Assembly (NCBI GenBank): GCA_016490735.1
Contig: JAEMWC010000209.1
Location: forward strand, 930,001 to 994,000
Source: Pachyseris speciosa
Taxonomy: Eukaryota; Cnidaria; Anthozoa; Scleractinia; Pachyseridae
Reading direction: 5' to 3'
DNA length: 64,000 nucleotides
This document shows, one piece after another, positions 45,072 to 56,300 of the stretch (position 1 is the first letter of the stretch; each line of letters opens with the position of its first letter). A model generated the notes under the pieces. The model saw only the letters and a program-made list of their open reading frames with translations, did not search any database and had not been told where the DNA came from. Both the position numbers and the translations under genes were made by a program.

Positions 45072-45134
45072 TCCAGATGGGATTCGAACCCACGACCCTC
45101 CACGATCTAAATGGATAACCACTGAGCTACTGGA
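45072..45134 (-). pseudogene. tRNA-like SINE head (left arm)
   Basis: Read on the minus strand it has TCCAGTAGCTCAGTGG, then GTGGGTTCGAATCCCAT and CTGGA. The T-stem and the outer five acceptor pairs can form, but the anticodon stem is poor and the length (63 nt) is short, so it is a pol III-promoter-bearing SINE head and not a functional tRNA. Confidence 0.6.
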
Positions 45135-45316
45135 CACTCTATGGTGTGCAAGGGTGAAATGTGGGCTTTGACTGGAACCGCATCACGCGGTCACACAGCC
45201 AAATAATGACTGGCACACACATAACTGCATCGCGCAGTCACATGGAGGTGTATCAAAGATGGCTGCGTGACCGCGTGATGCAGTTCCAGTCAAGGCCCAC
45301 ATTTCACCCTTACTCA

Positions 45317-45385
45317 CCAGTACAGCTCAGTGGTGAGAGCGTCTGTCTAGATCGCGGAGGGTCGTGGGTTCCAATCCCATCTGGA
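45317..45385 (+). pseudogene. tRNA-like SINE head (right arm)
   Basis: CCAGTACAGCTCAGTGG, GAGAGCGTCTGTCTAGATC, then GTGGGTTCCAATCCC and CATCTGGA. The B-box carries a C in place of the conserved G (GGTTCCAATCC), which should weaken pol III transcription relative to the left arm. Confidence 0.6.
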
Positions 45386-45433
45386 ACTCGGATTTTTATT
45401 CCAAGTTTCTGTTTGGGGTTTCATGCATTACTA

Positions 45434-47105
45434 TCATGTTACACTTAGGTTACGTGTAAAAAGCAAGCACACAAACAAACACACACTGGCAGCAAAACAT
45501 AAAACAACACATTCAAAATAGGAGTAGTCAATAGAGGAGTAATGTTCTTAATTAAGATTTCAACAGAGAAATACTGTCAGCATTCTGAATTTCTGAATGA
45601 AAGGAATTAAACAGTTTAGGTCTGGAAACTTATTGCAAACTGTCTGATAATTAGTAGTTCTACACAGTACAGTTGCAATGTCTAGTATTGTAACGATGAA
45701 TATGACTTATCAGCAAACACAGTTCTCTGAATGCATCAGGAGGGAAGCCTTTCTTGAAAAGTGACAAACTTTCCAATTTGAAATTGGTAAATATTAGATA
45801 GTTCACCTAACTGGTGATCATAGGGTATGGACAAATACACAAATCTACATGTATTTTACAGCATTATTCATTCTTTTAAAGTGGGAGTACAGTAATTTAA
45901 GACATACAGTGTAGTGTAAAGCCCTGGCCAAACTACATGTATCCAAACTATAGTCTGTGGCAAAACAAGCTACTGGTACAACTTGACGCTAAAATGTAAT
46001 TTAAAACATACACTGTAGCACTAAAGTGGAAACCAAAAGCGCTTAGCGTTAATGTTTATGGTACCAGAGCTGTTCAGTGTTCGGTGTGAAGTGAGAAAAA
46101 ATCATGGAATGGTTAAGAGAACAAGCTGAAAAGGGTATGTTCCATACCGTTTTACAGTTATCATTGCAAGATACACCCGCATTTAGGGAGATGATTAAAA
46201 TCAACAAGCCCAGATCAGTTCTCAGAAATTTTAAATGCTATTGAACCGGACATCTACAAAGAGAGCACGAAAATAGCAACTATTGATTGGCTAGCAGGGT
46301 GAATGTGACTTGCATCAGGATAAACCTTTGTTGGAAGAGTGGCAAAACACTGCAACATTTTTTTCACTGAGCAGAATTGTTGGGCGTAATGTTTGAGCAA
46401 AAGCAAACTCTATCCAACACTTGATCTAGCAAAAATTGTTTGACAAACATCATCCAACATGGGTGGCCAAATGGTTGAACAATCTTGCAATGTTAAATCC
46501 AACTTTGTTTAATAGTTTGACCAGGACTTAAAAGAAATCACAAGTCCATCATGCTGATGTGATCTTTTTTATGTTACACTGGATCAAGGTTGCATGAGGT
46601 GGCAAAGACGACAAAAGGTTCAATAATGGTCACATTCCTTCATCATGCTATGTTACAGAAAGCTCTTACCTTAAAAGGTTTTACTTTTCTTTGCAACTTG
46701 AGCATACACTGTAAAGTAGTCTGCCATATACTGTACTGCACACGTAACTACATGTATTCAGCCTGAAGATTAAAAAAACCGGATGTCAAGGCCAAGTATA
46801 CACTGTACTGTACAGTTCAGAAACCGGAATGAAAATATGAGCTTAAATATTGAAAAATATGTGCATGTTAACACAATACAAAATGCTACATTGGCCAGGC
46901 TGACAGATTCAAAGATTCAAATCTTGAGTGCCAGAGGATGATTACTGTCATGATCTCCCAAACAATACTGTTACATGTAGATGGTCTTAGTGTAGGTCTC
47001 TGGAAAACATGATCTAGTTTTGAAGTGTTACAAGCCATGATGGCAGGCCAGAAGACGGTCTTATAATTATTTTGTATGCTCAAGCATGTCAACACTGTGT
47101 CTTAA
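45434..47105. other. No firm gene; one possible start exon
   Basis: At 46104-46134 an ATG in good context (AATCATGG) opens MEWLREQAEK followed by a donor-like GGTATGT, which could be a short first exon. No downstream exon can be tied to it. The rest is AT-rich and non-coding. Confidence 0.25.
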
Positions 47106-47437
47106 CAGGAGCCCATTACTAGGAGCGTACAACTCCCATACTAAGCCTATGTCACGGCATTTTTACAGACCGATCTATTTTTAAACTATCTTTTCCCGCG
47201 AAAAAGGACAAGGACGGCGACGGCAACGAGAAAGCCACAAAACAATAGTTTTAATGAGCGAAAACAAAGGCTCTGCATGTGTAGATACTTGTAGCACGTG
47301 CAGCGACTTGTGATTGGTCACTGGACCCCTGCGGGAGTCTCATTTTGGCGGGAAATTCAATCTAAAAATAAATTGGTCTGTGAAAATGCCGTGACAGTAA
47401 TATAGGGCAGTTGTACACTCCTGGTGATGGGCTCCTG
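47106..47437. mobile_element. hAT-like MITE with CAGGAGCCC ends
   Basis: TIRs of about 75 bp start CAGGAGCCCATTACTAGG and end with the complement GGTGATGGGCTCCTG. The inner words TGTCACGGCATTTTTACAG and CTGTGAAAATGCCGTGACA pair well. The direct repeat GTCTTAA at 47099-47105 and 47438-47444 (7 bp, possibly 8) is the target duplication. No coding content. Confidence 0.72.
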
Positions 47438-47445
47438 GTCTTAAC

Positions 47446-49728
47446 CTTCTCATGACTAAGCATCATTGCAGTTTGCAGGGATGATGCAAACATTAAGGGA
47501 GCTTTTTTTTAAAGGATTGGTGTTAATGCTGCAATGGCACATGCATATATGGTTGGGCTTAGGAGTTTTACGCTTGTTCCATGAACATGAAGCCATCTTG
47601 AATGTTATTCTTTATTACACACAACAACTAGACAATCATACAGTCTGTAGGTATGAAAAACACCCCAGCAGTAATGAAATTTCAGAAATCCAGGAGAATA
47701 CACTGCAATTACAGTATGGTCTTCATTGCACATTCTCATTACAAGCCATAAACTGAAGCTTGTTGAATGACTAATTATTGCAAAAGTTAAAAAAAGGCAA
47801 AAAGAAGTGAACATACCACCTTATGATGCAAAAAAATAACTTTAAAAATTTTAGATAGTTCCACTTGCCTTTGATCTGCTCTCATACAGTGATGGTCTCA
47901 CTGACAGTTGTAATACTTGGGTGAGCTATCACTACAGTCTGTAAAAGGAGGCAAATGCCATACAATACTCAGTAGCTGTTTAGCACAACTATTGCAAAAC
48001 AAAAGTAAGGCCCCAAGCATTTCAAATACAATCAAGCAGGATAGAGATTTATGTTTTAACACCCCAAATACTTGCCTGGACACAAGCACTGTACTATGGA
48101 AAAAAACAGCCTTTGAAGGTCATTTGTACATGATACACAGTAAATAAAGCAAGCCAACTACAGTGTGATTTAATTGACATATTACTGTATACTGTGATTG
48201 GGATAAAAATATATACAACTATAAATTAGCTTTGTCTCTATTTCTTTTCTCATTGTAAAAAAAGTCAGGTCACTGATATGAAATCAAGCAGACTTTATTG
48301 GACCGCAGCTGTGGCCAGAATTAATTTTGTACCACACGATTTTTTTTTGTCAAGTTAGGGTTAACAGAATTAATAGTTCCATTACCACAACAGTAGGCAC
48401 TTCAATGAAGATGTGAACACTCAAACTAAAAGACCCATCTTCAGCCTTGATGCATTACAGGGCTGTACACGCCATGACCAATAATTCATGAATTTCGTGT
48501 GACATGAAATTCCTTAGACCTTTGAAGCCCTTGTTTTATCCCACAATTAATGGCCGCAAATATGTTTCCTGTTTATTCTTCTTCATTTTTCTTTCATTAC
48601 TTTGGGAAAGTTTTGTATATCTATTTGTAAATTTTGGCCCATTTTACATGTAAGTCAGAAGAGTCAAGTGTGGCAACATGGTAATGGCCAATTCATACAC
48701 GTACAGCATTGGTTTTTATCAAATTTAAAGTACTTACACGACATGTACTGTAACAAGAAAATGAGGTTTCATGTTGGGTGCTTTTTACGTTGAAGTTTCT
48801 ACCAATTCACTGAGGGCCAACTTACTGCAATTTGGAAACTGACTTGATGATGAGTAAATTGTGTATATGTCTGGATAACTGTTTTCCTCATGTTTGATGT
48901 TTTTACTTCAAGGTCAGTTTGCATAATGGACTATGTGGCTTGGCTCCACTCTTCAGTGTCAATTCAATCTGACTTGTCATTGTTTTTGTCTTTATGAACT
49001 GCAATTTTCATGCCCCATTGGGCATTCTACAATTGTCTAAACTGAGTGATAATTTCTTTCTTGATGAGATCTCTGTGATGAGGTCTACACTGCTGTGTTG
49101 CTTTGTTTTGCTCCTACAGCTGTATGCTTTAGTGTAGAGCTAAATGTTTTCTTCCTTTAACAACAGCACAATTTCAAAACAAAAACAGATGCCAACATTG
49201 GATCAAGGGAGAAAAATAGGCCTTTAAATTGGAAAGCTAATTTCAAAAGATGTCCACACAGTTCCATACATAATTAAATACAATCATTGTATTACTGTTG
49301 TGCTAACCCTGCTCCCGAAACAGAGTTTGGGTCTTACATTATTTTGTAAGTGTATACATAATTAGTGGATGGGACTTTGTGGAGTCTTGCTATCCAATTT
49401 AGAGACACTTGGAAAGCAAAATTTATAATTGAGTTTAAGTACAAGTACATTAATTTATGATCACACCAAAAGCTCACTTTGCCACCAACTACAGGTAAAT
49501 CAATGGATCTAATCAAGTGTAAGCCAGTTGAGCACCTAGTTTGCCGCAATCTTAGCTACCATTCCTTACCTGCACATGCAGTAAGCTTAACCGTTGCTTA
49601 TATTAAGAACAAACACGGTAATGAATTAGCAAGATAGCATAATTTTATACAGCTGCACGTACTACTGTAGTTATGCAATGCTTTCGAGTGGTACATACAT
49701 GTAAACACCCTGAGTGATGGTCCAGCCA
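47446..49728. other. No supportable gene
   Basis: Only short unrecognisable frames, scattered TACATGTA palindromes and A/T-rich runs. I see no RNA gene, repeat array or transposon end in this stretch. Confidence 0.4.
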
Positions 49729-49793
49729 GGTTTGAACCTGTGACCTCCTGCAAGGTTGTCCGGTGCTCTATCGACTGAGCCAACCGGTCGGCA
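49729..49793 (-). pseudogene. tRNA-derived SINE head
   Basis: The minus strand reads CCGGTTGGCTCAGTCGATAG, AGCACCGGAC, then ACAGGTTCAAACCTGG and CTGGACC. A-box (TGGCTCAGTCG) and B-box (GGTTCAAACC) are well kept, and the T-arm can pair. The short length and poor acceptor stem indicate a SINE head. It is unrelated to the palindromic pair at 45 kb. Confidence 0.6.
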
Positions 49794-50258
49794 GTTTTTT
49801 TAAATAAGAAAGGCAGCATATTAATGCTTACCATCCTTGCACACTTGTCGTGACAATGATAATTGCAAACTGCAAACAAAGCAGAACTTGAAATTAATTG
49901 GCAAGCGCCAGTAAAATCCATACTCTCACAGACACTCATTGGCTCTCAATTTAGAACCACCCTCCCCCCTCCCCCTTGAACCACAGAGGAGGGGGGTAGG
50001 TCTACAGTCCTACCAATTTTTTTTTGGATTGATTTTTAGGGCTCCAGATGACATGGATAACATTTGACAGTAAGAATTTTACCACTTGAATTTGGCCAGA
50101 TGTTTTAGGGCCCTACCACTATAAAAATAATTTTTATAGTCTCCCCGGTCCCTGCATACAAATGTTTTCTGGATATAAGCAAAGGGAGATCATAGCCGTT
50201 ATGTATACAACTTGCTAATGAACATTTTTGAAAGAAACGGAAATTTGGTTTATCAACG

Positions 50259-50282
<24 letters not shown>

Positions 50283-50289
<7 letters not shown>

Positions 50290-50350
50290 GGATTCGATTA
50301 GCTGACGTTTCGAGCGTTAGCCCTTCGTCGGAGCGAATCGAGGAATTGTG
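50283..50350 (-). ncRNA. Hammerhead-like ribozyme motif at the 3' end of a Penelope-like element
   Basis: On the minus strand (about 50350 to 50288) the order is: GATTC and GCT of stem I; a core CCGACGA resembling CUGANGA; a stem II GGGC-TAAC-GCTC; GAAA; a two-base-pair stem III (AC/GT) ending in the cleavage triplet GTC; then AGC and GAATC closing stem I. Penelope-like elements are known to carry type I hammerheads with very short stem III. The core has C instead of the conserved U4, so activity is doubtful. Confidence 0.45.
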
Positions 50351-50427
50351 GGTTGTGTATGGTTTATATACAGAAAATGGAGCTACGCTATTGGTGGTAA
50401 CATGGTAACGTGAAAAACAGGAATAAA

Positions 50428-51225
50428 TTAATTGAATGAAAAGCGCTCGTTGATACCGTGGGGATTAAGAGTGCCAATTTGAAAGATCAGTTTTTGCTCG
50501 AGATTTTTACGGCTTTCCGTGGTACCTTGATGTAGGGAAAGGCCGGAGATTGACATGTGTTGTTTGGAATGGTTAGGGAGATTAAAATGCCGAGCGACAG
50601 GTTTGGATGCGTCTTTGTCATCTTTCTCAACATCACGAAGATGTTCTCGGAATCGGTCACCTAGTCGTCTTCCTGTTTCGCCGATGTATAACTTTTTGCA
50701 TAATGTGCAGGTTATGCAATAGATAACATTTGCGGAGGTACACGTGAAACGATCAGTGATCTTAACAGATCGCTTAGGGCCCGATATTTTGTCAGTGTTT
50801 TGAATGAAAGGACAAGTTTTGCATCGCGAGCGCGCGCATTTAAAAGTGCCAGGTTGTTCAGTTGTTTTGAATGCGCTTTTAACTAGAAAGTTACCTACAT
50901 TTTTGTCGCGTTTGAATGAAATCAGCGGTGGTTCCGAAAAGATTCTAGCAGTTTCTGGATCATTTTGCAGTATCTTAAAGTTGTTAAGAATGATGGCTTT
51001 AACTGGGTTATTATGCGGGTGAAATGTGAGGGTGAATGGAATTCTGTCATTCTTTTCCTTTTGTGACGTCTGTAGTGCTGACTGTTGATCAATCTGCTGA
51101 GCGCGGTGATGGCCCGATTGAACTACAGAATCAGGATAGCCACATTTCTCGAAAAAATGGCACATTTCCTCTGATTTGTTGGAAAAATCAGAGTCATCAC
51201 TACATAGACGTCGAAGTCTGAGAAA
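50428..51225 (-). pseudogene. 5'-truncated Penelope-like element with GIY-YIG endonuclease
   Basis: The minus-strand frame starts (truncated) at about 51225 with LRLRRLCSDDSDF, continues MCHFFEKCGYPDSVVQ, RIPFTLTFHP, IFSEPPLISFKRDKNVG, the Cys linker CARSRCKTCPFI, and a GIY-YIG domain (VIYCITCTLCKKLYIGETG, then RLGDRFREHL and the catalytic-type C-terminal Glu/Asn region). It ends LNPHGINERFSFN. The RT palm is missing; only its C-terminal part remains. The endonuclease portion is continuous and looks intact. This is a different, endonuclease-bearing lineage from the array at 7.7-10.8 kb. Confidence 0.88.
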
Positions 51226-51262
51226 TTTTCTCAGACTTCGACGTCTATGTAGTGATTGACTC
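51191..51262. repeat. Tight palindrome at the truncated end of the Penelope-like element
   Basis: Arms 51197-51225 and 51227-51255 are perfect 29-bp inverted copies around a single T. One extra base extends the pairing outward into GAGTCA/TGACTC. The left arm is Penelope coding sequence; the right arm copies it back. It marks the 5' truncation point of the element. Confidence 0.85.
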
Positions 51263-51367
51263 GACGATTTCTCGAAGACTTCCGAACAATACCGAACATG
51301 TCCGAAGATACCATTTGTTGGAACATTTATGGGGAATATTGAATTGAATTTTTGTTGTTAATGTGTT

Positions 51368-52050
51368 AAAGGACAAATCATCCAGGGCCCAGTTCCTGGA
51401 AAGCCGATTAGCGCTAATCAATGGATAAATCCCGCTAACCAAGGAGTAAAATTTATCTTTCAGTTAGATTGTTCCACAAAGCACGATTAGCACTATCCTA
51501 AGGATGAACCAACGGTTAAATTTAACACACCTAGTGAGGTGGATTAACTCACTAACCGCGGAATAAAATTTTCAAAACAAACAAAAATGGCGGAATAAAC
51601 CATTCGTGAATTTGGTGCAGGAAATAAGGGAAAACAACTTACACCATAAATGATACGTCTTGGAGACTTTAACGACCGAGAACTTTCAGTCCATTCAAAT
51701 TCAGGAAAGTATAAATCAAATTTTTGGTAGAAAACAGTCATCTAAAGTGAACGATGGCGAACCAAGGCGGGCAAAACATACAAATCTTAACATTTTTTCT
51801 TACTCAAAATTGATAAGTTATTCGTAAGCTTAAACATTCACAACAACATCGTCAACTAACTCTTTTAAACGGTAAGATCTTAAAAATAAATAGCTATTCT
51901 ATTCTAGCAGAGGCTTCACGAAGCAGAAAAAAAGCAGTAAAGCTTTGATTTTAGTTATGCTGAACGCAAGAGAAAAACAACACGCAACAACTAAAATATT
52001 GTTTATCACTTGCATTTCTGTATATGTTGTCCTTTACTCTTCGACATAAC
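51368..52050. other. Anonymous DNA with a possible MITE remnant
   Basis: From about 51379 the sequence GCCCAGTTCCTGGAAAGCC, GATTAGCGCTAATC and CACGATTAGCAC resembles one end of a MITE, but I cannot find both ends or a target duplication. No gene is supportable here. Confidence 0.3.
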
Positions 52051-52069
52051 CCTTGTAGAACCAATCATA

Positions 52070-52640
52070 TTTTAAGCCTATGTTTATACTATTTTTTAAC
52101 TATGTTAAACTATTTTGTTGCTATGTTTTGCTTGAAACCATCTATTTTATTGCTATGTTGCCAAATATATAAAATAGTCCATGGTATTTAAAGCATATCT
52201 GTCAACTATGCGAAAGCTATGTCAGAATAAAATAGTTTCTAAATAACTATTTTAATACTATTTAGCTTACTGACATGGTCCTAAAGTGCCTATTTTTTCA
52301 CTATTCAGAAAAAAATTTTTGTCCCAACAGTCGACATACATTTTAAATAGATACTATTTATTCACTATGTACCGGTCTCAAATAGCTTTAAAATATCGCA
52401 TTGATGAGATATTTGGAGGCAAACATTACATAGCTTGTAAATAGGTGCTATTTAAAACATATTTTTCAGGTGTTATTCATCACTGTGAGCCAACAAAATA
52501 GCATTAAAATAGGTCTTAATTTTCTGTTGTTTAAATGCTACAGGAAATGTGCTATTTAAAAGCTATTTGGTTCCCTGAGTGCCTTTGGTGAGAAATGAAA
52601 TAGAATTTGAATAGCCTATGTAATCTCTATGTCATGGATT
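52070..52640. repeat. Repeat built from CTATTT/CTATGT words
   Basis: Over about 570 bp the words CTATGTT, CTATTTT, AAATAGC and AAAATAG recur dozens of times without fixed period, in both orientations. No ORF or clear terminal repeat is visible. Its style matches the TCTGTAAAAT repeat at 39.4 kb and the TTCCGAAGATT repeat at 16.0 kb. Confidence 0.45.
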
Positions 52641-52782
52641 TCATATCTGGGCAGCATTAAAGTTCAAACAACTGAGCATAGTGTAGGGCAGGTAAATTAT
52701 TAAAAAAATGTTGAGATTGGTATCATGGAAAGTATTCTCAAATTATTTATGTTCAGCACCTTGTCACCTTAAAGTCTAACTA

Positions 52783-52997
52783 AAGTAGGCTTGCATTATT
52801 GTTTCCCAAGTGAATGGCCATGCCAATCGTCTCTGATGAAAGGTCTTGCTGCACGTCTCTTAGTCGCATATCATCATCAACAGTAGGTTTAATGAATTCC
52901 CTAATTCGTCGACATTTAGTAGTTTTTGGTATTTCATCTTTGGAGTCATACAGCCAACATTTCTCCACTTTGAGGTTGACATTTTTCACGATCTGTT
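52783..52997 (-). CDS. Possible coding exon, unknown protein
   Basis: After an acceptor-like GCTAACAG the minus strand reads IVKNVNLKVEKCWLYDSK, IPKTTKCRRIREFIKP, then VDDDMRLRDVQQDLSSE and a stop. Composition is protein-like (mixed charges, few low-complexity runs), and it is more convincing than the antisense frame. No ATG precedes it in frame, so it would be an internal or terminal exon. I do not recognise the family. Confidence 0.3.
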
Positions 52998-53106
52998 AGC
53001 ATTTTATTCAGAACGATCGAAATTCGTGCCCGCCATCTTTATTCTTGCCTGGTTACAAAGTTGCTAGGTTACCAAGTTGTTAGTGCGGTTTGTCACCTTT
53101 GCATCG

Positions 53107-53272
53107 AATGAAAAGTATGTCCGTTTGTCGGCCTGTAACGCGGCATAACTTCAAAGACGGTGTGATGTTTCAAGATCCAATGGAAGCCTTTGCCTTTCTA
53201 AATCAAAATAGCGATTTTCTATGTCTGATATTTCACAGCGTCCTCTTGCGATTGAACTACAGCGTACTTGGT
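53107..53272 (+). CDS. Possible first coding exon, unknown protein
   Basis: ATG at 53107 opens MKSMSVCRPVTRHNFKD, GVMFQDPMEAFAFLNQ, then LIFHSVLLRLNYSVL and a consensus-like donor TTG|GTGAGC at about 53273. It lies about 110 bp from the minus-strand exon above, with a GCCCGCCATCTTT stretch (YY1-like in the minus sense) between, a layout seen at bidirectional promoters. I could not trace a second exon. Confidence 0.3.
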
Positions 53273-53399
53273 GAGCCTTCGTGGCGTTTCTTTTTACGGA
53301 AATTTCACTAGACTTTGCTGTTGAGTGTGCTGTTGAGTTTCTTCCATGAGTCAGTTTGACGTTCAAGTTCATCTGAAGTTCTGCATCGATCAAGGTACG

Positions 53400-56300
53400 T
53401 TTAAAGCTTTATAAACTTCTTATTAAGCTTAGTTGTTGAGCGATTTGCAAGTTTCCACTGGAATGGTTGTTTAAACACGTGAGAACTTTTAGAAGATCAG
53501 TTAGCCTGACATTTATCGTGTGGCATGGATTGTTCGCTACTCCTCGCTGATTTCTAAGATTAATTAAGATTTATATAAACTTATAGGTCTACATTGGAAC
53601 TTTTTTCGATAACCACGTACAGGTATCCAAAACATTTCGCATCATTCTCAAACAGTAAAACAATTCAGCAGATCAAGGTTGGCCACTGCACTATATGACA
53701 AGTTATAATGGCATGGAGTGACAGATAGACAGCTATTTTCTTAACGTTTTCACCGTATGCATATCAGAAGTTGAGTGTGTTGGAGAGCTGTTGTTTTCCC
53801 GGCTGCCTTAAATATGGCATACTTCTTATTCTTGCCTGGTTTTGAGACAGATAATAGGGAATGATTTCCACACAGCCCCATTCATTAACTTAACTATACA
53901 TGCATTAAGCATTAAGCAGGCCTTGAGGTTGAACCCTCATTCACCAAGAGTCTACTAAAAACAGGGTATCAGTACATGTCCCTACACTATTCTCTTTTAA
54001 GACCCATAAACATGTTTATTGAACTTTTGAGTCGTGGTGGTGGCCCATTTCACTTACAGCGTTTTTTTTTTTTTGACAAAGTTGACACCCCCATCTTCTT
54101 GAAAAGAAAACTGCTAATAATTTTTATTTATAAACCTTTGCGACCTATCTGATAATTTTTGGTACTTCCATGCAAGGTTCTAATAAGATGATGGAAGGAA
54201 AAGGATAACCCTTTGTTTTTAAAATGTACTTGCGTGGACATTGCGTGGACACTGCGTGGGCATTGCGTGTAAAGTGAGTGTAAGGTCCGTGTAAACTGCG
54301 TGTACTGCACGCACATTACACGCGTGTAATGCTGCAATCCCTCCGGCCGGTACTGTATATACCATGGAAAATACCACTAGTCACTTGTATTTTCTTCGTA
54401 TAGCAAGCTATTTGAGATACATACACTCAGCCAGTACTATATATAGGAAATATTACAGTCTAAAATGGCCAATATGCTTACCTTTGAAATCTACAGCAGA
54501 CCAAGGCAACCATCACTGAACATGGAGACCAAAAACATGAACCAACAGCACTCGATTACCGTGGAAGAAGCTTGCCAACCGGTCGCATATACGTTGTAAA
54601 ACTATTAAATTCCATTATTCTAAGATCTTGAGGTAAAAAGCCATTCGAAGTGGGAGAAATTCCTCCCAAACTGTCTTCCACGAGTCGAAGTTTGAGTTGA
54701 AACGGGCGCCAAAACTACGAATTGCCTACCGGGAATGAACTCGTTTGCGCATGCCCAAGTCTAACCCAACTCCCTCGAGCTCCCTGTCGGTCAGAAGTAC
54801 GCAATTTCATATTATCTACATACCTCTAATGAAGGGCTAAGCCCAAAAAGTATGGTTTGTCTTTCAAAACGACTCTTTGGCACTTAACTACCTTTTATTT
54901 TTAAACACTATGCCTCTCGGCCAAACGGCCAATGCTTATGGCGCCCGAAAGGGAAATCAGTCCAGCCGCTCGGGAAGCACAAACTTGGCGAGGAAATAGT
55001 TTTGAAGCCGTCCTTCTTTGCCGCGCGCACTGCTTGCCATTTAAAAACAAACGCTGTTGAAATCCAAGACGAAAGCCGCACACTACCCTTTTGGAGCTAT
55101 AATAACTCCAACAGTAGTAACTCAGTCAACTTAACTCCGCATCATGGGGGTTATGTCCTGCTTGTGTCAATTTACAGAGATTTTAGAATACTGTACTTGT
55201 ATCGATTTACAGAGATTTAAGTGGATAACATAACCATAGAGTTAAGTCTGTAAATTTTCAGTTTTCCTTCTTATTTCAGCAGTTAAATTTCATAATCATT
55301 TCAGTAAACATTCTAAAAAGGAATACCACAAAAAGTGTATAAAATATCTATAAAAATGATTTTACAAATATTTTGCATGCCATATGTAAAAGTAGGTCAG
55401 ATTTGAACTCTCATAAAAAGTCTGTAAATTTAAGATTCACAGACATTTCATTAACTCTGTAAATGGTTCAGATTTTCCAGTGTAAGAGCCGAAATTTGAG
55501 AAGAAACTTTTCCCATCAATGTTCTTATAAAGTGATCTGAACTTTTTTCGTTTCGTAACTTTGATATTTTTCTCCGTGCATTGCATTAAACACTAATTCG
55601 ACCACCATTCGTATGTGAGAAAATACCTGGGTAGGCATTAAATGAACAATAGAGACAATAATAAATATTAATCGGAATGATCTTCCCTGTGGCGATGTTA
55701 AATTAACTTGGGTAAATTCTTTGATGTTTTGAAAGTTCCACGTTTTGTTTCATTCGTATTATTGAGTCATTGTGTGGCTCCTAACTGTGTTGCTGTCCGA
55801 ATTTGTCAACAATTTTATCCAAATAAAGAATTTTGGAATGATGGCGTGATCTGAGGAGGAAATCCATCAACAGAGTCCATCTTGGAAATTCGCAAGAAAA
55901 CAAAAGTTAAAAGGAACACTTCAATGATAAACAAAAGTCAGATTGTCCATTTAAGGTCATTAGCACAAGCTTTTATATACAATAAACGATTCAGTCGTTA
56001 AAATTGCCGGCGATATTGCAAGCGTGAGAAGAATGGGTCAGGCTGGATAAACGCGAAAAAAACAATCGTGTGCATGACGATGTGAGTGGAACAGGTTCGC
56101 TACCCAGCACGCATGTTCAAATAATTTCCGAACATAACATCATTCTTAGTTGTGGGAAGCTGTCAAATAACCGGACCAGGCAAAATGTGAATGATAAAGG
56201 CTAGGAAATGCCGTTGCCCTAAGGAAAATCAGGAAAGAATTACTTTTCACCAGCGATGAATTAGAAATTCCTTCGCGCTGAGTACTCAAAAAGAATGTAA

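Larger units (their letters stand above)
45024..45433. repeat. Palindromic head-to-head pair of tRNA-derived SINE arms
   Basis: About 190-bp arms (45024-45215 and about 45250-45433) are inverted copies. Outer ends read TAGTAATGCATGAAACCCC, and inner parts share GCATCACGCGGTCA-like words. Each arm includes a tRNA-like sequence: 45072-45134 on the minus strand and 45317-45385 on the plus strand (GCTCAGTGG D-arm/A-box, GGGTTCGAATCCC or GGGTTCCAATCCC T-arm/B-box). The flanks show no obvious duplication beyond the palindrome. Confidence 0.75.

Noticed and set aside
49598..49939. A 113-aa ORF containing DRLAQSIEHRTTLQEVTGSN
   Set aside because: It is a translation of the tRNA-derived SINE head at 49729-49793; this peptide type is a known artefact of such SINEs.
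54128..54337. A 69-aa minus ORF with repeated HxxxTQ peptides
   Set aside because: It translates the GCGTGTAA/GCGTGGACA short-word repeat.
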